A stretch of DNA of 64,000 nt from Agrypnia vestita (lineage: Eukaryota; Arthropoda; Insecta; Trichoptera; Phryganeidae), in contig JADDOH010022986.1 of NCBI GenBank assembly GCA_016648135.1, positions 186,001 to 250,000 of the forward strand, given 5' to 3'. The notes beneath the pieces were generated by a model that made no database searches, was not told the origin of the DNA, and saw only the letters and a list, made by a program, of their open reading frames with translations. Shown here piece by piece: positions 34,141 through 46,152 of this stretch (position 1 is the stretch's first letter; every line of letters begins with the position of its first letter). The translations under genes were made by a program, and so were the position numbers.

Positions 34141-34977
34141 GCTATTTCTGTTTTCAAAGCACAGCGGTTAGATTAATTTGAAAATAGTAAGAATATTAAT
34201 GTGACACGTATTCCATGAACGCACATCCCTTAAAAATATATAAAAAAATATAATGAATGCAGGAATAGCATGATTCACGTGTCTTATGTATAAGGGTAAT
34301 AATAATATTTTAAAAAATTAACCGATTAAAACATTATTTTCATTCTAAATCCTTTATATGGAAGGTCTAGGTTTCCATTTTATTGTACTCTTATTTTCTT
34401 AAAATACAAAACCTAAGATAAATTTAAAATATTTTTGTGCATGGGTGAATGTGTGACCCCAAATGTATGTAAGAATGCATTGTTATCGACATTTAGTCGA
34501 TGTGTAAAATTTCAACTCGATTGGATTACGGGAAGTGTGTCAATTTTAACTTTAACTAAAAAATAACATAAATATTTCAAAAATCGCCAAAAATATCGCG
34601 GTCCGCTATTCTCTCTAGCGCCGCGTCTCGTATCGGATGAACGCGAACCGCGCCGAAGGGGTGGTGGAGAGTTGTTAAGGGTAGTTCCCCCAGCCTGCCG
34701 GGGGGCGCCGTGCAGGGGTCGCCTCGCAGCGGGGGCACTTGGTTTCCTATAGTTCTAATTTTAAATCGGCGAATATAAATAATTGGGTGCTATTTATTGG
34801 TGGGTGACAAGGTGTGCCGGAAATAACTGTAATCCTGAAACTTTCGCGTTCAATATTTTTAAATAATATAAGATCATCATGTAATATTATATAAAAATAT
34901 TATTAACATACTTGTACTAATGTAATTATAAATAACTTCAATAAATTTTGCTTCTTTTTATGTACATGTAACATTGT

Positions 34978-35520
34978 TTTTTATTGTTTATTGTTTATTT
35001 ATTATTTATTTATATTTACATTAGTTAATACAAGATACTAATAACTGCCACACTAGGTAAAAACCTGTTCTGTGGCAGTTATTCTCATATGGTATTTATG
35101 TAGTATTAAAAAATGACAATTAAAGAATCTAAATCTAAAAGAAAATAAAAAGAAAAGAAAATGTACATACAAAATCAAGATAAGAATTTAAAATAAATCA
35201 TAGGAATACCTAAATCTAAGAGAAAAGAAAAGAAAAGAAAATACACATACAAAATTAAGATAAGAATTTAAGTACTTGCAAAAATAAATATTATATTATA
35301 GTATACTTTAAATTATATAAATAGTTTTTGCCAATTGCTTCAGCATACCTTCTACCTGATATTTTTATAAACTTAGTAATATGATGTTTAAAAGGTTTGT
35401 GTAGAGTTATTTCTTTAGTTTCATTAGGTAACTTGTTAAAAAGTGGGACAGTGAAATTAAATTATCTTTGCCCAAAAGCATTATTAAGACAAATGATTTT
35501 TTAAAATTACAAATTTGCAA
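34978..35520 (-). pseudogene. LINE 3' end with RT C-terminal remnant
   Basis: On the minus strand, about 35500-35280 encodes NAFGQR, FNFTVPL, FNKLPNETKEITL and then RRYAEAIG with a stop and a frameshift. This is the usual end of a LINE ORF2, and it resembles the plus-strand remnant at 43717-43998. The 3'UTR follows and ends in an A-rich tail near 34978. Confidence 0.75.
35043..35080 (-). other. 3'UTR stem-loop of the LINE remnant
   Basis: The minus strand has outer stem AACTGCCAC/GTGGCAGTT, AGAAC on the 5' side, inner AGGT/ACCT with TTTT loop, and AGT on the 3' side. This is the same layout as 26069-26103 with different but still paired bases. Confidence 0.7.
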
Positions 35521-35529
35521 TAGTGGTAG

Positions 35530-36221
35530 GTAGAGGATTGAATTCACTAGGGTCATGTGTCACTCCTATCTCGTGAGAGATGGTCTACCCTGGGACCGAT
35601 CTGGTAAGGGATTCAATGGATAGTGCATAAGATATCATGATCCAAATTAGGTGGCGATACATTATCTATATCGTCATTCGTAATTCAGCTGCAAGATTCC
35701 CAACAATAATAATATGAGAGTAAAACAAAGGAGAAAAACATTTAAGTAGAAATATTAATGTTATCATAATAATATAAAAAAACTAATTATTGTACTATTA
35801 TTAAGTTTATAAAAATATGTTTTAGATGAAACTTTTAATATTTGAATAATTTAGATGCAGATATTTAATGTCTGGCAAAAATTATATAGGATTTGATGAT
35901 AAAGATTTTTCCTCAATTAATATAGATTCATATACAAGGTAACAGAGCTAATACATCATTTTTTCTAATGAATAGATTTAAAACAGTTATATTTCTGCTT
36001 AAATTAGAGTCTAGAATATTCAAGCAATAATATCTTAATATATTGATATCAAGACATTGTTGCAGGAATCTATCAGGAGTTATTAAAATATGTGGCTTCA
36101 AAGTTTTTAAAATATTTTTAACTTAACTTCTGTAAAATGTTTGACTATCATCAAAATGATTTATATGATATGCATATTTTTTGTGATTATTATTTTCTTT
36201 CTTCAATTCATCTTATAGTAT
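35530..36221. other. AT-rich stretch, nothing recognised
   Basis: No gene or repeat structure supported. Confidence 0.45.
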
Positions 36222-36869
36222 TGTCACGGGACGTGGCTTTGGGAGGGAAATGAAAACACTGGAAAAAAAATTAGTTTAATTTATTACCAAAGAAAGTCCT
36301 GGACACGAGTTAAATTGTAGTACAGTTCTTAATCTTATAGTCCCTAAATGTCGTTTGAATATTCCACACTTATTATTGTATTGTTCTTTAATTCGCACTA
36401 ATTAACGCTGTCTTAGATCACTTCTGACTAACTCCGTTCAATATTCACTCATAGAAACTATTTGCCCCGGTAAACTTTATTCACTTGCGCTGTCACTTAC
36501 TAATATCGCGTGTTATAATATCAAGAATCACTGATCACACTAGTTCGCTCGGTAGTATCACGGAGTTGTCACTTTGTTAACGTCACAGACCGAATTGCCT
36601 AAGTCTTCTTGACGTGACTTCTTACATACCAAAAATTCCTTCGAAAAGTTTATTCTATAGGTCACGTGAACTGTGAAACGTTCTAGACGATTCTGCGTAG
36701 TCTGTTACTGTGAAATAGAAAGGCGTGGAATTCTCTGGAGAGATAACGTGGTTACGGATGATGAACCCGGTTGCGTGCGTAACAGTCTGCAGTTCCGGTT
36801 GACTGAGCGTCATCTTGTGTGACACTGTTGTTTATTTTCAGCACTCAGTAGGTACCCAGTGTCGCTACA
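36222..36869 (+). mobile_element. Solo LTR, gypsy-like
   Basis: The 648-bp segment begins tgtcacgggacgtggc and ends gtcgctaca, flanked by GTAT on both sides (36218-36221 and 36870-36873). TG...CA ends with a 4-bp target duplication are typical of Ty3/gypsy LTRs. No internal region, primer-binding site or coding sequence adjoins it. This fits loss of the body by recombination between two LTRs. It shares its first 16 bases and the tggacacga block with 56196-56575. Confidence 0.82.
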
Positions 36870-37608
36870 GTATGTATTCAATATACATTTCTTGTACTAT
36901 GCACTTATATTATAAGTATTTAGACTTTATTAGTTAATATTTTTTATACAACTAATTTTATTTATTGATTATTTAAATTATTAACACTTGAATGCAAATC
37001 TGTATTACAAATATAATGTAATGGCGTAATTTATCATGAAAGAAATAGAGGGGATAAATGATTGAAAAAACAGTAATATTTACTAAAAAAAGATTATAAT
37101 ATAAAAACAATTATTTAATGATTAAAGTATAACGATATTTACAACACAAGGACGCTTATTAAAACATTTCCAAAGTTGGGATAAAAAAACGTAATTTAAA
37201 TTAAAATTATTTATAAATACGTCCCTAGCTAATAAAAAGAAATAGTATACCTCCGATTTTTATTCCGTTAACCGTTATAAGCACATGTCCCGCAGTGATT
37301 TGAAGTCCACTGCATTGTTTTTCACACTGGATGGCCCTTGAGCTAAATTTGGGGGGTTCCCACTCCTAAATAAAGAGTCGTTCAATTCAATGATCCCACT
37401 GGGCTGTAACTGCTAAACTACCCCCTAACTCAGGGCGCTACGCAATTCAACCGCTAGATGGCAGTGGTGCTGATGTTTCTGGATATCTGCGCTGCTACGC
37501 CGGGTCTACGGATAGAGGTGCGGAACTTGGATACATCTCTCCGCTAGATGGCAGTAATGACGAATGTAAGTAAAGTAAATTTATTCAAAATATGATACAA
37601 TGGTTGTG

Positions 37609-37975
37609 CAAAACATGTTTTCTATTTCTTAAATATTTTATTTCGTAAAAAAATAATTCACGGTTTTCAAAATGTATTTAATTTTTTTTATACAAACCAT
37701 TACATGAAAGATATTAGTAATATTAAAAAATAATTATTATAATTAATAAATGGTATTTTTTAAGAATATTTACAAATTTGCAAGTTTGCAATTTGGGCAA
37801 AACATATTACTATTTCTTAAATATTTTATTTAAAAAATAATAATTTACATTTTTAAAGAGTTTTAAAATGTGTTTTATACAGACCATTGCATAAAAAATA
37901 TTAGTAATATTAAAAAAAAAAACATCCTAAACTATCAATGCTTACTTTAAGAATATATAAAAATATATAATTTTG
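37609..37975. repeat. Tandem duplication of ~185 bp
   Basis: Two consecutive copies begin gcaaaacat, ctatttcttaaatatttta (37609 and 37797) and run to ccattacatgaaagatatta / ccattgcataaaaaatatta. They have diverged moderately. Confidence 0.75.
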
Positions 37976-38667
37976 TCATAGCCAAGATGTGTTAAAAATA
38001 TGAAACTTATATTAGCAAGTAAATCTAAAATAACTCAAATTTATGTTGTGAATTTTTGAATCGATATTTAATTATGAATGAATGCACTGCATCCAAATAA
38101 TTTAATAAATATATCAAATTTAAATTTTTATTTATTTGTATGTTTGTAAATAATTAAATAACAGGTGTTTTTGGTTGCACACGCCGGTGGCTTAAGGCTA
38201 AATGTTTTTCAAAACACAATAATTTTATGTTGCCTATGAAATATGCTACGGTTTTCGAGCGGTAGATGGCAACCCTGGCGAGCATATGTTTTCCCGACGC
38301 GGAGCATATGCTTTTCGTCCTAATGTACACAACGGGACATAAAACGCTTTTCCTTCCGAAGCTTTCCGGGAGATGGTGCGGCAGTGCACTTTCCAGCAAT
38401 TGTTTAAACAAATAATAAATATTGTTTTTATTTCAAAACAATAGAAAATTGCGTTAAAATAAATGATTTATTTATTTTAAATTTGATGCTTTTTCGAGAT
38501 GCATACAATTAATTGAATATTGTAACATATTTCTACAATCTCATTTAAAATAAAACCAGCAGTCCATCTACAAAAGTGATAGAAATATATTTCCTCAAAC
38601 GTGTACGCGAATGACATATTTTTTAATTTTATACATACATTATTTAATATATACAAACAAATTATAT

Positions 38668-38898
38668 GCGGGGTATAAAATCAACATCCAAAAAAATAAT
38701 TGAATGCAGTCATTGAGGATTACTAATTTATAATGTACAGATTTTATAGGAAACATCGAAATTATAGTAAACATGATTTTTGAAAGGATAGATACATAAA
38801 ATCTAGAATTCAGTACATTTTAAATTAGTAATCTTCGGTGACTGCATTCTAACATTTTTTATATACCTATTGCTGTTTTTGTTTTTACACCCCACATG
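38668..38898. mobile_element. Foldback repeat family R4, copy 1
   Basis: The inverted core has arms 38702-38730 and 38821-38849 (tgaatgcagtcattgaggat, then attagtaat). Outer flanks (ggggtataaaa / tttttacacccc) are also inverted. The same structure recurs at 50775-51031. Confidence 0.75.
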
Positions 38899-39619
38899 TA
38901 TATTATAACCACAGATCAGCAAATATTAAATAACGGATATTTCCTGGTTCGCCTTTTGGTTCCAGGCATGGTTTCAAAACAACAAAATTACTATGAGCTT
39001 GAAAATTTTGAAACAATTATGAAAAGGTCAAACTATGCAAATTATTTTCTAATAATTAAAAACTCTTAGTAAATAAGTCGCGCTTTATTAGAAAATGACA
39101 TTTTTACTTGAAAAGACTCTGTTTGGAACGAAATAAAAAATAAATAAAAAAACGTCTCTCTTAAAAAATACGTTTTGTTTACTAAGGATTTAATTATGCA
39201 AGAATAAATATTTTTACTGGATTATAAAAGTGTATTATAATATATCTGAGAAGGAACATACTGGCATTATATAAGTTCAACTCTGTAAAATTTTATGCTT
39301 TGTGATTTGAACTTATATTTTAATTTTTTAAATAATAATTCATATTTATAAAACGAATCTCATACGAGTTGGTAATGATTTCAAATGTTTTTAAATTTTT
39401 ACTGTAATCCAAATTTTTTTTTATATGAATGAATCAATTTTGATAACGCTTTATTTATGAAACAGAACAACTGTTGAATTTGATTAATTAATAAAAAATC
39501 TTGATTCGTTGAAAAATTAAGAACCATCAATTTTTGTCCACTAATAGAAATCATAATAAAACGGACAGCTCCTAAACTTGGGACACTATTTTCCTGCTTG
39601 AATAAAAGAAGTTCATTTT

Positions 39620-40600
39620 AATTTATTATTTTTATTTATTATAGTCATATATTATTAGTACACATTTTCATAAATTCAATAATACATTTATACAATAAAA
39701 ATATTTTGTATTATTATTTCATCACATTTCATGTGTAGTATTCATATAAATAACGAAGCTCTTGGGAATTTCAAGGATTTTTTTATTAATTTTTTAGTTA
39801 ATTTTTATAAGGTCTTGAATTATTTTTAATTTTTCGAGTAATGAATTGAATGTTTTGATTTCTACAAAGAATAATGGTTCTGGGCTGCGCTTGTTTTATA
39901 TATATGGGCGTTTTTAAATCTATAAATAATCTTGTAGACCTGGAAGTTACAGAATCTATTTTATATTTTTCTTTTGATATTTTAAAAATTTTTTCCATAA
40001 CAGTAGGCACACAAATTCTTGGAACAATCAATTTGTAGGGTGGGTTCTGGGTCTTATAAAAATAACTATAATTATGCTTTTTTGTGCTATTAGGAGTGTG
40101 TTCAATGAATTTTAATATGATTCTCCCCACCCAATGACTCCATTTTGTAGTATTGATTGAATAAAAGCATAATACAAGGTTTTGATTGTCTTTGGTGATA
40201 GAATGTTTCTAAGTCTAATAAAAATATATATAATTTTTCTAGCTCTTTTGACCATAGAGTTTATATGTGACTTCCATTTCATATTATTATCTTTTACAAT
40301 GTCAATATATATATATATTTCATGCGCTTTTTTTTATCGAGTTGCAAGTTTGTGTGCATAAAAGTTTATGGTTAATGTCATATGCGTTTTTATGATTTAT
40401 AATATTAAAATCTGATGGAAGGTCACAGCGGTTTATCGAAAACGGAACATAATATGTTTTATCTTTATTTAATGACAAGATATTAGAGTCGAACCAGTTT
40501 TTTTAAATTTACTTATGTCTTCGAATATTTTATTTTTAACATTAAACCATGTTTTTGAATTTAATAATAATACTGTATCATCAACGTATTTGGAACGAAA
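39620..40600 (-). pseudogene. LINE remnant from the YVDD box to the 3' end
   Basis: The minus strand encodes KYVDDTVLLLNSKTWFN (catalytic YVDD near 40575). After a frameshift come LNKDKTYYVPFS, NMKWKSHINSMVKRARKI and IYIFIRLRNILSPKTIK, then TLYYAFIQSILQNGVIGWG. A 110-residue tail frame at 39798-40130 begins in the last of these. This order matches palm, thumb and C-terminus of a LINE reverse transcriptase. An atatat microsatellite at about 40301-40318 interrupts it. Confidence 0.85.
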
Positions 40601-41300
40601 AAACTCTTGTTGATTCAAATGAAAATAATTTAACTAATTAACCCAAAAATCCTGTAGTGGCTGGCATCTATAGCTAGCTGGATGACTCGATGGTAAGTAT
40701 TAGCCTTTCATGTATGAGAATCGAACAAGACATGGAATGAAGTCACGTTGACGAAGGAAAAACTTTGTATTTTTTAAACTTTTAATGAAGAGGTTTGGAG
40801 GGAAACGCGTTCGTTGATCAGATTTTTCAACTTGTTTCTCATTTCTAGGGCTTCATTTGTTGTTTTTCTTTGTAGTTATCGGGTTCTTTGCAGGAACAGT
40901 CTCGAACATTAGTCCTTCTGCGAGCGGGCTGCCGACTTTGCAACGGACATATTTTTTTAATAAAAAAAATAATAAAGAAAGTATGTTGGCATTCCCGGCG
41001 CGATCCTGGGGAGAATCATTGGTAAGAAGCCTCCAACGGAACTGTCCGGAACCCTAAGTCATCAATCTTTCCAAGAGGTCCTCACGACTTGTAAGTGCCC
41101 AAGTTTTTTGGTCGAACATTACTCAAATTTTAGTTATTTGAAGATCGACACACAAGTCTTTTGGTGTCTCAATTGTATCAGAATATTAGAGACGTGCTAG
41201 GTATGAACTTAGGTTACGCTGTAACCATTAGTATTATTATACTTTAAACATAGATTGCGCGGATGCACTTCGGTGAACTGGCGTACAATCGTCGATTGTA

Positions 41301-41773
41301 CAGGGTCTCTCAAAGCTAGTAGCAAACACTTAATAAGTGGATTCCTACTTTAATAATAAGTCGAAAATATTTAAGCAACCCTGACCGTTTATGAATCAAT
41401 ACTTATGGAAATTTGCAATAACAAAGTTTGCATTTTTTCAATGATTACAGCAACTTTTATCAATAGTGAAAAATTAATTCGCTTCAATACATCTCAAATA
41501 AAATGATAAAAATCTTGTAAAAAAACCTATTTTGAATTTTCGCAAGGTTTTTATCATTTATTCGACATTTAAAGTGAATGAATTTTTCATAATCGACATA
41601 AGTTACTGTAATGATAGTTCATAATTTTTTATTTTTAAATAAATTTTTAAAAATATTGCCTATCTCCATAACTATTTATATTAGATCATAATAGCTTAGA
41701 ATTTTTCGAATCATTATCAAGGCAGAAATCTATCTACCTGTAAAGTTTTTGCCACTAGCTATGAGACACCCTG
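41301..41773. mobile_element. Foldback MITE, CAGGGT-ended family, copy 3
   Basis: It starts cagggtctctcaaagctag after TA and ends ctagctatgagacaccctg. The arms are roughly inverted copies. The right flank is TTA, so the TA duplication is decayed. Confidence 0.75.
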
Positions 41774-42479
41774 TTACGACTTCGTCATAAAGAAAAATAA
41801 CATTTTTACTAAGATTAATAATCAATTTTATCTAAGTTTACAAATTATATATAATTTATAAAATTCTCGTTACTTCGTGTAACGTCCTTAATTTCGTTCG
41901 AATCACGGCTAAAACAACAAATTAAATGACTGGAGATGGGAACCCCGGGACAGAAAACTCGAAACAATGTTCCATCATTTTTGACGGGTTACAGCTAGTG
42001 GAATTATACAAATAAAAAAAAATCTCATACCTGATACAAAAAAAATGTGTAAACGTATCGATGTAGGTATACAGTAGTGCTTTGCTTATATATTAGGTTA
42101 GAGAGCAGGCCATTGTCGCAAAGCGAATATTTGCCTAAAACGAAGCGATGATTTTACGTTGCGAGAAATGCCTAAAAAATTTAATCACCATTATGGAACT
42201 TATTTCCCTAAAGATATTTTTTCACACACTGATACACTGTTCACATATTTTCATAATTCCGTTACAACGCTAAATTATACGGGAATGAAGGAAAGTACGT
42301 GCCGGCGAGGGGGAATTTGTTTACTTCAGAGGAAAGTTTCTTTACCAAATGCTACATCACGAACAGTTACAAAGTTTGCACTGCTTTGTGTACTGAGCAC
42401 TACAGTGTGTCTCAAAAAGGGACCTTATCCACAACTTCATACAAAAAAAATAATTACTAATGAAACGTTCAAAATGTAT

Positions 42480-42670
42480 TAATGTTTCATTTAATAAACA
42501 AAGTCACCGGACACAAAAATAACATTAACACTATTTTGCAATTCGCACTAATCGCCTCTCGAGGATTTTCTGTGGAACACTTAATATTAAGCCCTTTCTA
42601 TTGCATTGATCACTATCGAGAATATTCCGCACGTACTTGTTCACTGGCCGATTATAATTCGCACTGAATG
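42480..42670 (+). mobile_element. LTR fragment of the gypsy-like family
   Basis: Phrases tcaccggacac and caattcgcactaat occur in the same order and similar spacing as in the solo LTR at 36222-36869 (cctggacac, aattcgcactaat). The ends are not defined. Confidence 0.4.
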
Positions 42671-42741
42671 TGGCTGTTTCTATGGTCTCCGCCTGCTGTT
42701 AAAAACAAATTGTACCACGCGTCGTCACCTATCTACCTATA

Positions 42742-43269
42742 CAGGGTTATACGCAAAACATTAATAACCTCGCAGGACTATATTCCAGCCTTGATTATGA
42801 GTCGAAAATGTTCAAGCTATTATGACCTAATATCAATAGTTTAGGAGATATGCGACATCAAAGTTTTCATTTTTTTTCAATATTTCTGACTTATTTTTTG
42901 TAAAACATTGGACTATCATTACAGTAACTTATATCGAATATGAAAAATTCATTCTCTTTAATACAAGTCAAATAAAAACCTTCGAATTCCAAAAGGAAAA
43001 CATTCCAATTGGAATTTTTCAGGGTTTTTATCATTTTATTTAACTTGTATTGAAAGGAATGAATTTTTCGTAATCGATATGAGTTACTGTAATGATAGTA
43101 CAATGTTTTACAAAAAATAAGTCGTAAATATTGAAAAAAAAATGCAAATTTCATGTCGCATATCTCCTTAACTATTGATATTAGGTCATATAAGCTTGAA
43201 CATTTTCGACTCATAATCAAAGCAGAAATAAAGCCCTGCGAGGTTATTAGTGTTTTACAAATAACCCTG
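42742..43269. mobile_element. Foldback MITE, CAGGGT-ended family, copy 4, fullest palindrome
   Basis: This 528-bp element is flanked by TA (42740-42741 and 43270-43271). Arms of about 240 bp are reverse complements over nearly their whole length, from acattaataacctcgcag to the centre near 43000 (ccaattggaattttt). Plus- and minus-strand frames across it mirror each other and are not genes. Confidence 0.88.
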
Positions 43270-43714
43270 TATAGGCTTTGAATTTCTGGTATTAGTGATG
43301 GTATGTTTTTGGTATATTTTCGTGTATTACAAATATTTGAACAATTTTCTAGATTGTTTGGAAAACGAGTATGTGCGGTTCTTCTTTATTTTATCATCAC
43401 AGAAATGCCGATGTCTTTTTAACTATTAATTGATTTATATCAAGTGATACGTTCGTCTGAGGGTGAACGAAAATCCCGCACCTGTGGCCATTTCTTGTGA
43501 TTGAAGTGATTAAACCCGGCTGAACGGCTGCAAAACTGCCGCTCTTTCCAAGATTGCACATTTGCGGCGAATTTCACTGCCGGAAACCCCTCCAGGCAAC
43601 AACAAGTAAACAGTTATGTACCTGCATTTCTAACGCATCCCCAACAAAGCTGAAAATATATAAAAGCCGTACGCAGATACTGAATGGCAGGTTAAATCGG
43701 CACCAAGAAATCGA

Positions 43715-44110
43715 GAATGTTTCCTTCAGATGATTTGTTTGGAATATTTAACGTTCTTGACCCGAGGCAATTATACCTTAAAACCATGCTTATAAAATTC
43801 CACAAGGAAAAGGTTAATTTTAAGCGTACACAACTAACACGGGTTACAAGGCTGGCAAATGCAATTAATTTCGAGGTACCTAAAATGAAAATGTCTTTTG
43901 GACAAAGACAATTTAATTTCACGGCCCCGCTTGTTTTTAACAAGTTACCAAATGCAACCAAAGAAATTGAACTGGGATCACCGAGAATCTCGCCATAATA
44001 AGTGACCGTGCCAGAGACCTAAGTGCCTGCGCCAATTTTCTTTTGCATTTCTATGTGTTTCTACTGCTTATGTACTCTGTTTTCTTGACTTTAAATAAAT
44101 TGTTGTGATA
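43715..44110 (+). pseudogene. LINE RT C-terminal remnant
   Basis: A frame to 43998 encodes LFGIFNVLDPRQLYLKTML, TRVTRLANAINF, MSFGQRQFNFTAPLVFNKLP and NATKEIEL. Its first part parallels LFREFNVLDVRQLFVKSTLI of the LINE at 26357-28606, and its end parallels the 34978-35520 remnant. The 3' end lies near taaataaattgttg at about 44092-44105. Confidence 0.82.
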
Positions 44111-44504
44111 AAACGTTTTTCATTACTCCACGCCTCTTTGTCACTTGCACTAATTTTGAAACTGATATTCTTGCAAAAAGTCCGTCAATAGATTTTTTCT
44201 TCTTCTGATGTTGCAAATATGTTGACTATTAGGAATTTAATTTGAAGAGAGATTTAGATGCTTGGCCGCACACAAGATATCTGTGGAGGAACTATTCATG
44301 TCTTTGCTTTCCTCTCGCCTATCTTGACATCTTGATATCTGCCCGAGTACATCTTAGTCTTTTTCTCGGTCTTGATCCTATACATCACTCATAAATTTAT
44401 ACTTATTTTAATTTTATTAATATTTTTAATATTTAAGGCATTAACTTTGTGATCAGACATTTAAACAAAATAATATTTATGCTAGTATATGACAACTAAA
44501 ATTT

Positions 44505-44695
44505 TTTTTTGTCTACCGGTTTCGAGACGTAACCTGTCTCTTCGTTAGGGCAACCACTACACTAGCACGTAAATATCACGACGCACCACAACCATAGTAT
44601 TATTTACATACCAACACTTTCACAAAATACTCTTCACATGCGAGTGAAGTGGTATTCACATGCTAGTGTAGTGGTTACCCTAACGAATTTTTAGT
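44505..44695 (-). repeat. Hammerhead-bearing dispersed repeat, copy 2
   Basis: It matches 15797-15960. The minus-strand motif at 44511-44552 keeps stem II (GAGAC/GUCUC), GAAA and the ACCGGUA stem III, but the core is CUAACGA (G5 to A), which should abolish cleavage. At 44656-44687 an inverted copy of the stem I/core part (ctagtgtagtggttaccc, taacgaa) faces it. Confidence 0.65.
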
Positions 44696-44929
44696 GGTTA
44701 TATATTAACATAAATAACATTTTGCTCATATTCAATGGTTATATGTCATACATAACTCATGCGTAAAACTCTCCTGGCCTTTCCATTAATAATTCTAAGG
44801 AAGATAAGTTTACCTCTCTTTATGGCGAAAGTAACAACCGAATAAGTTAAAAAAAATGAATATTTTAAGGAGAGCCATGACAACATTCCGTTTGTTTACG
44901 GAATATCTCTTAAAGCCTTTGTTATTACT

Positions 44930-45170
44930 CTGTTGGTCTGGTTGGTTGGTTGCTTGTCGGACGAAAAAACTTTGGATCGATTTTTAACCCTTTTTCCGTG
45001 ATACAATCGAGCTGAAACTTTGCAGGCAGATTCGTGGCGACAATAAAAACGATCTAACAGATTTTCGTTTTAAATAAATTAATTTTAGTATAATTTTGGA
45101 TTTTTCGAAATTTTAACGGTTTTTTCAAATTGGAAACCATACAAATGTGAAAGGAGCCCGACCTGTTTCA
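44930..45170 (+). repeat. Dispersed repeat R3, copy 2
   Basis: It shares ttggatcgatttttaaccct, tcgagctgaaactttgca, ttcgtggcgac and tttttcgaaattttaacgg with 59390-59620 and, inverted, with 12930-13140. Confidence 0.75.
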
Positions 45171-45374
45171 ACTAGTCTGACTCGACCCGTGCGTCCGATT
45201 ATTACGATTTCAATATCCTATAAGTTTTTAGGATAATAATATACCTACATGGAATAGATTTTCCACATGAACTAGTATCTATAGAACAACTCTGCATACA
45301 TAATTCAAAACTCAGTTTTATTGGCTCACTCGGTTGTTCCTTTTGCCCACATATTTGTTTGTGGAAATTTATAC

Positions 45375-45419
45375 ATTTTAGAGAATGCAATCCTGAGTCG
45401 GGATTGCATTCCCTAAAAT
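45375..45419. repeat. 19-bp-arm hairpin with 7-base loop
   Basis: attttagagaatgcaatcc (45375-45393) faces ggattgcattccctaaaat (45401-45419), with one mismatch. Variants of the aattgcattccct part recur near 45831-45845, next to several gggatc/cggg words. Origin unknown. Confidence 0.7.
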
Positions 45420-46152
45420 TGATAAGAATTTCCAATCCCGCGGGATCCCTACGGATCGGGATCCCGAATACTTTTGTGTTTTTTGTTTGTTTGTAGAGCT
45501 GAATAGCAATTAATGACAATGCCTTGCATTTTTATATCAGAAATTTTAATAAAATGCTCATTATTAATCATTGCATCAAAGTTTTTGTAGGCGTTTTTCC
45601 AAGCATCAATCAGCCAAAACTACTAACTAGTAATAGTTTTTATTACTACGTTAGGTTGATAAAATACAGCAAATATTATTCAAAGCAATTGTTATTATTT
45701 GAATGTGACATGAACGTAAGTTTTACAAAACTTAAAAAATGCTAATTAATCCCGATAATCCTGATAATCTCGTCCGATTTTTCGGTTCGGGATTGATCTT
45801 CTAAAATGCCTCGAGATCTCGCGGGATCGGAATTGCATTCCCTATCTGCAATGGTGCAAATGGATGAAATTCGTTTCGAATGTCGCATAAAGTACAGTAC
45901 AAATATAAGGGTGAGACGAGCTGTCATTCGTCGTGTATTGCATTTACATTTAGTAGATTGACCAACTGATCATATCAGTCTTTACTGCGATATTTTTATT
46001 TAACCTCATACAGACAATTATATAGACAAATTTTAGAAACGCAAAAGTACCTTCTCTATTTTATTGTACAAATAATATTACCAATGTGGAATTTAACTCG
46101 CCACTCTGCAGAATAATTGGTAACAAAAAATACTGATGTGTAAAAAAAAATA

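Noticed and set aside
38154..38411. 85-codon minus-strand frame in a CpG-richer patch
   Set aside because: Complex-looking translation, but no domain recognised, no splice partner and no repeat match in the window; left uncalled.
42071..42180. Second pogo-like MITE starting cagtagtgctttgcttata
   Set aside because: Only one terminus is visible; no inverted partner was found.
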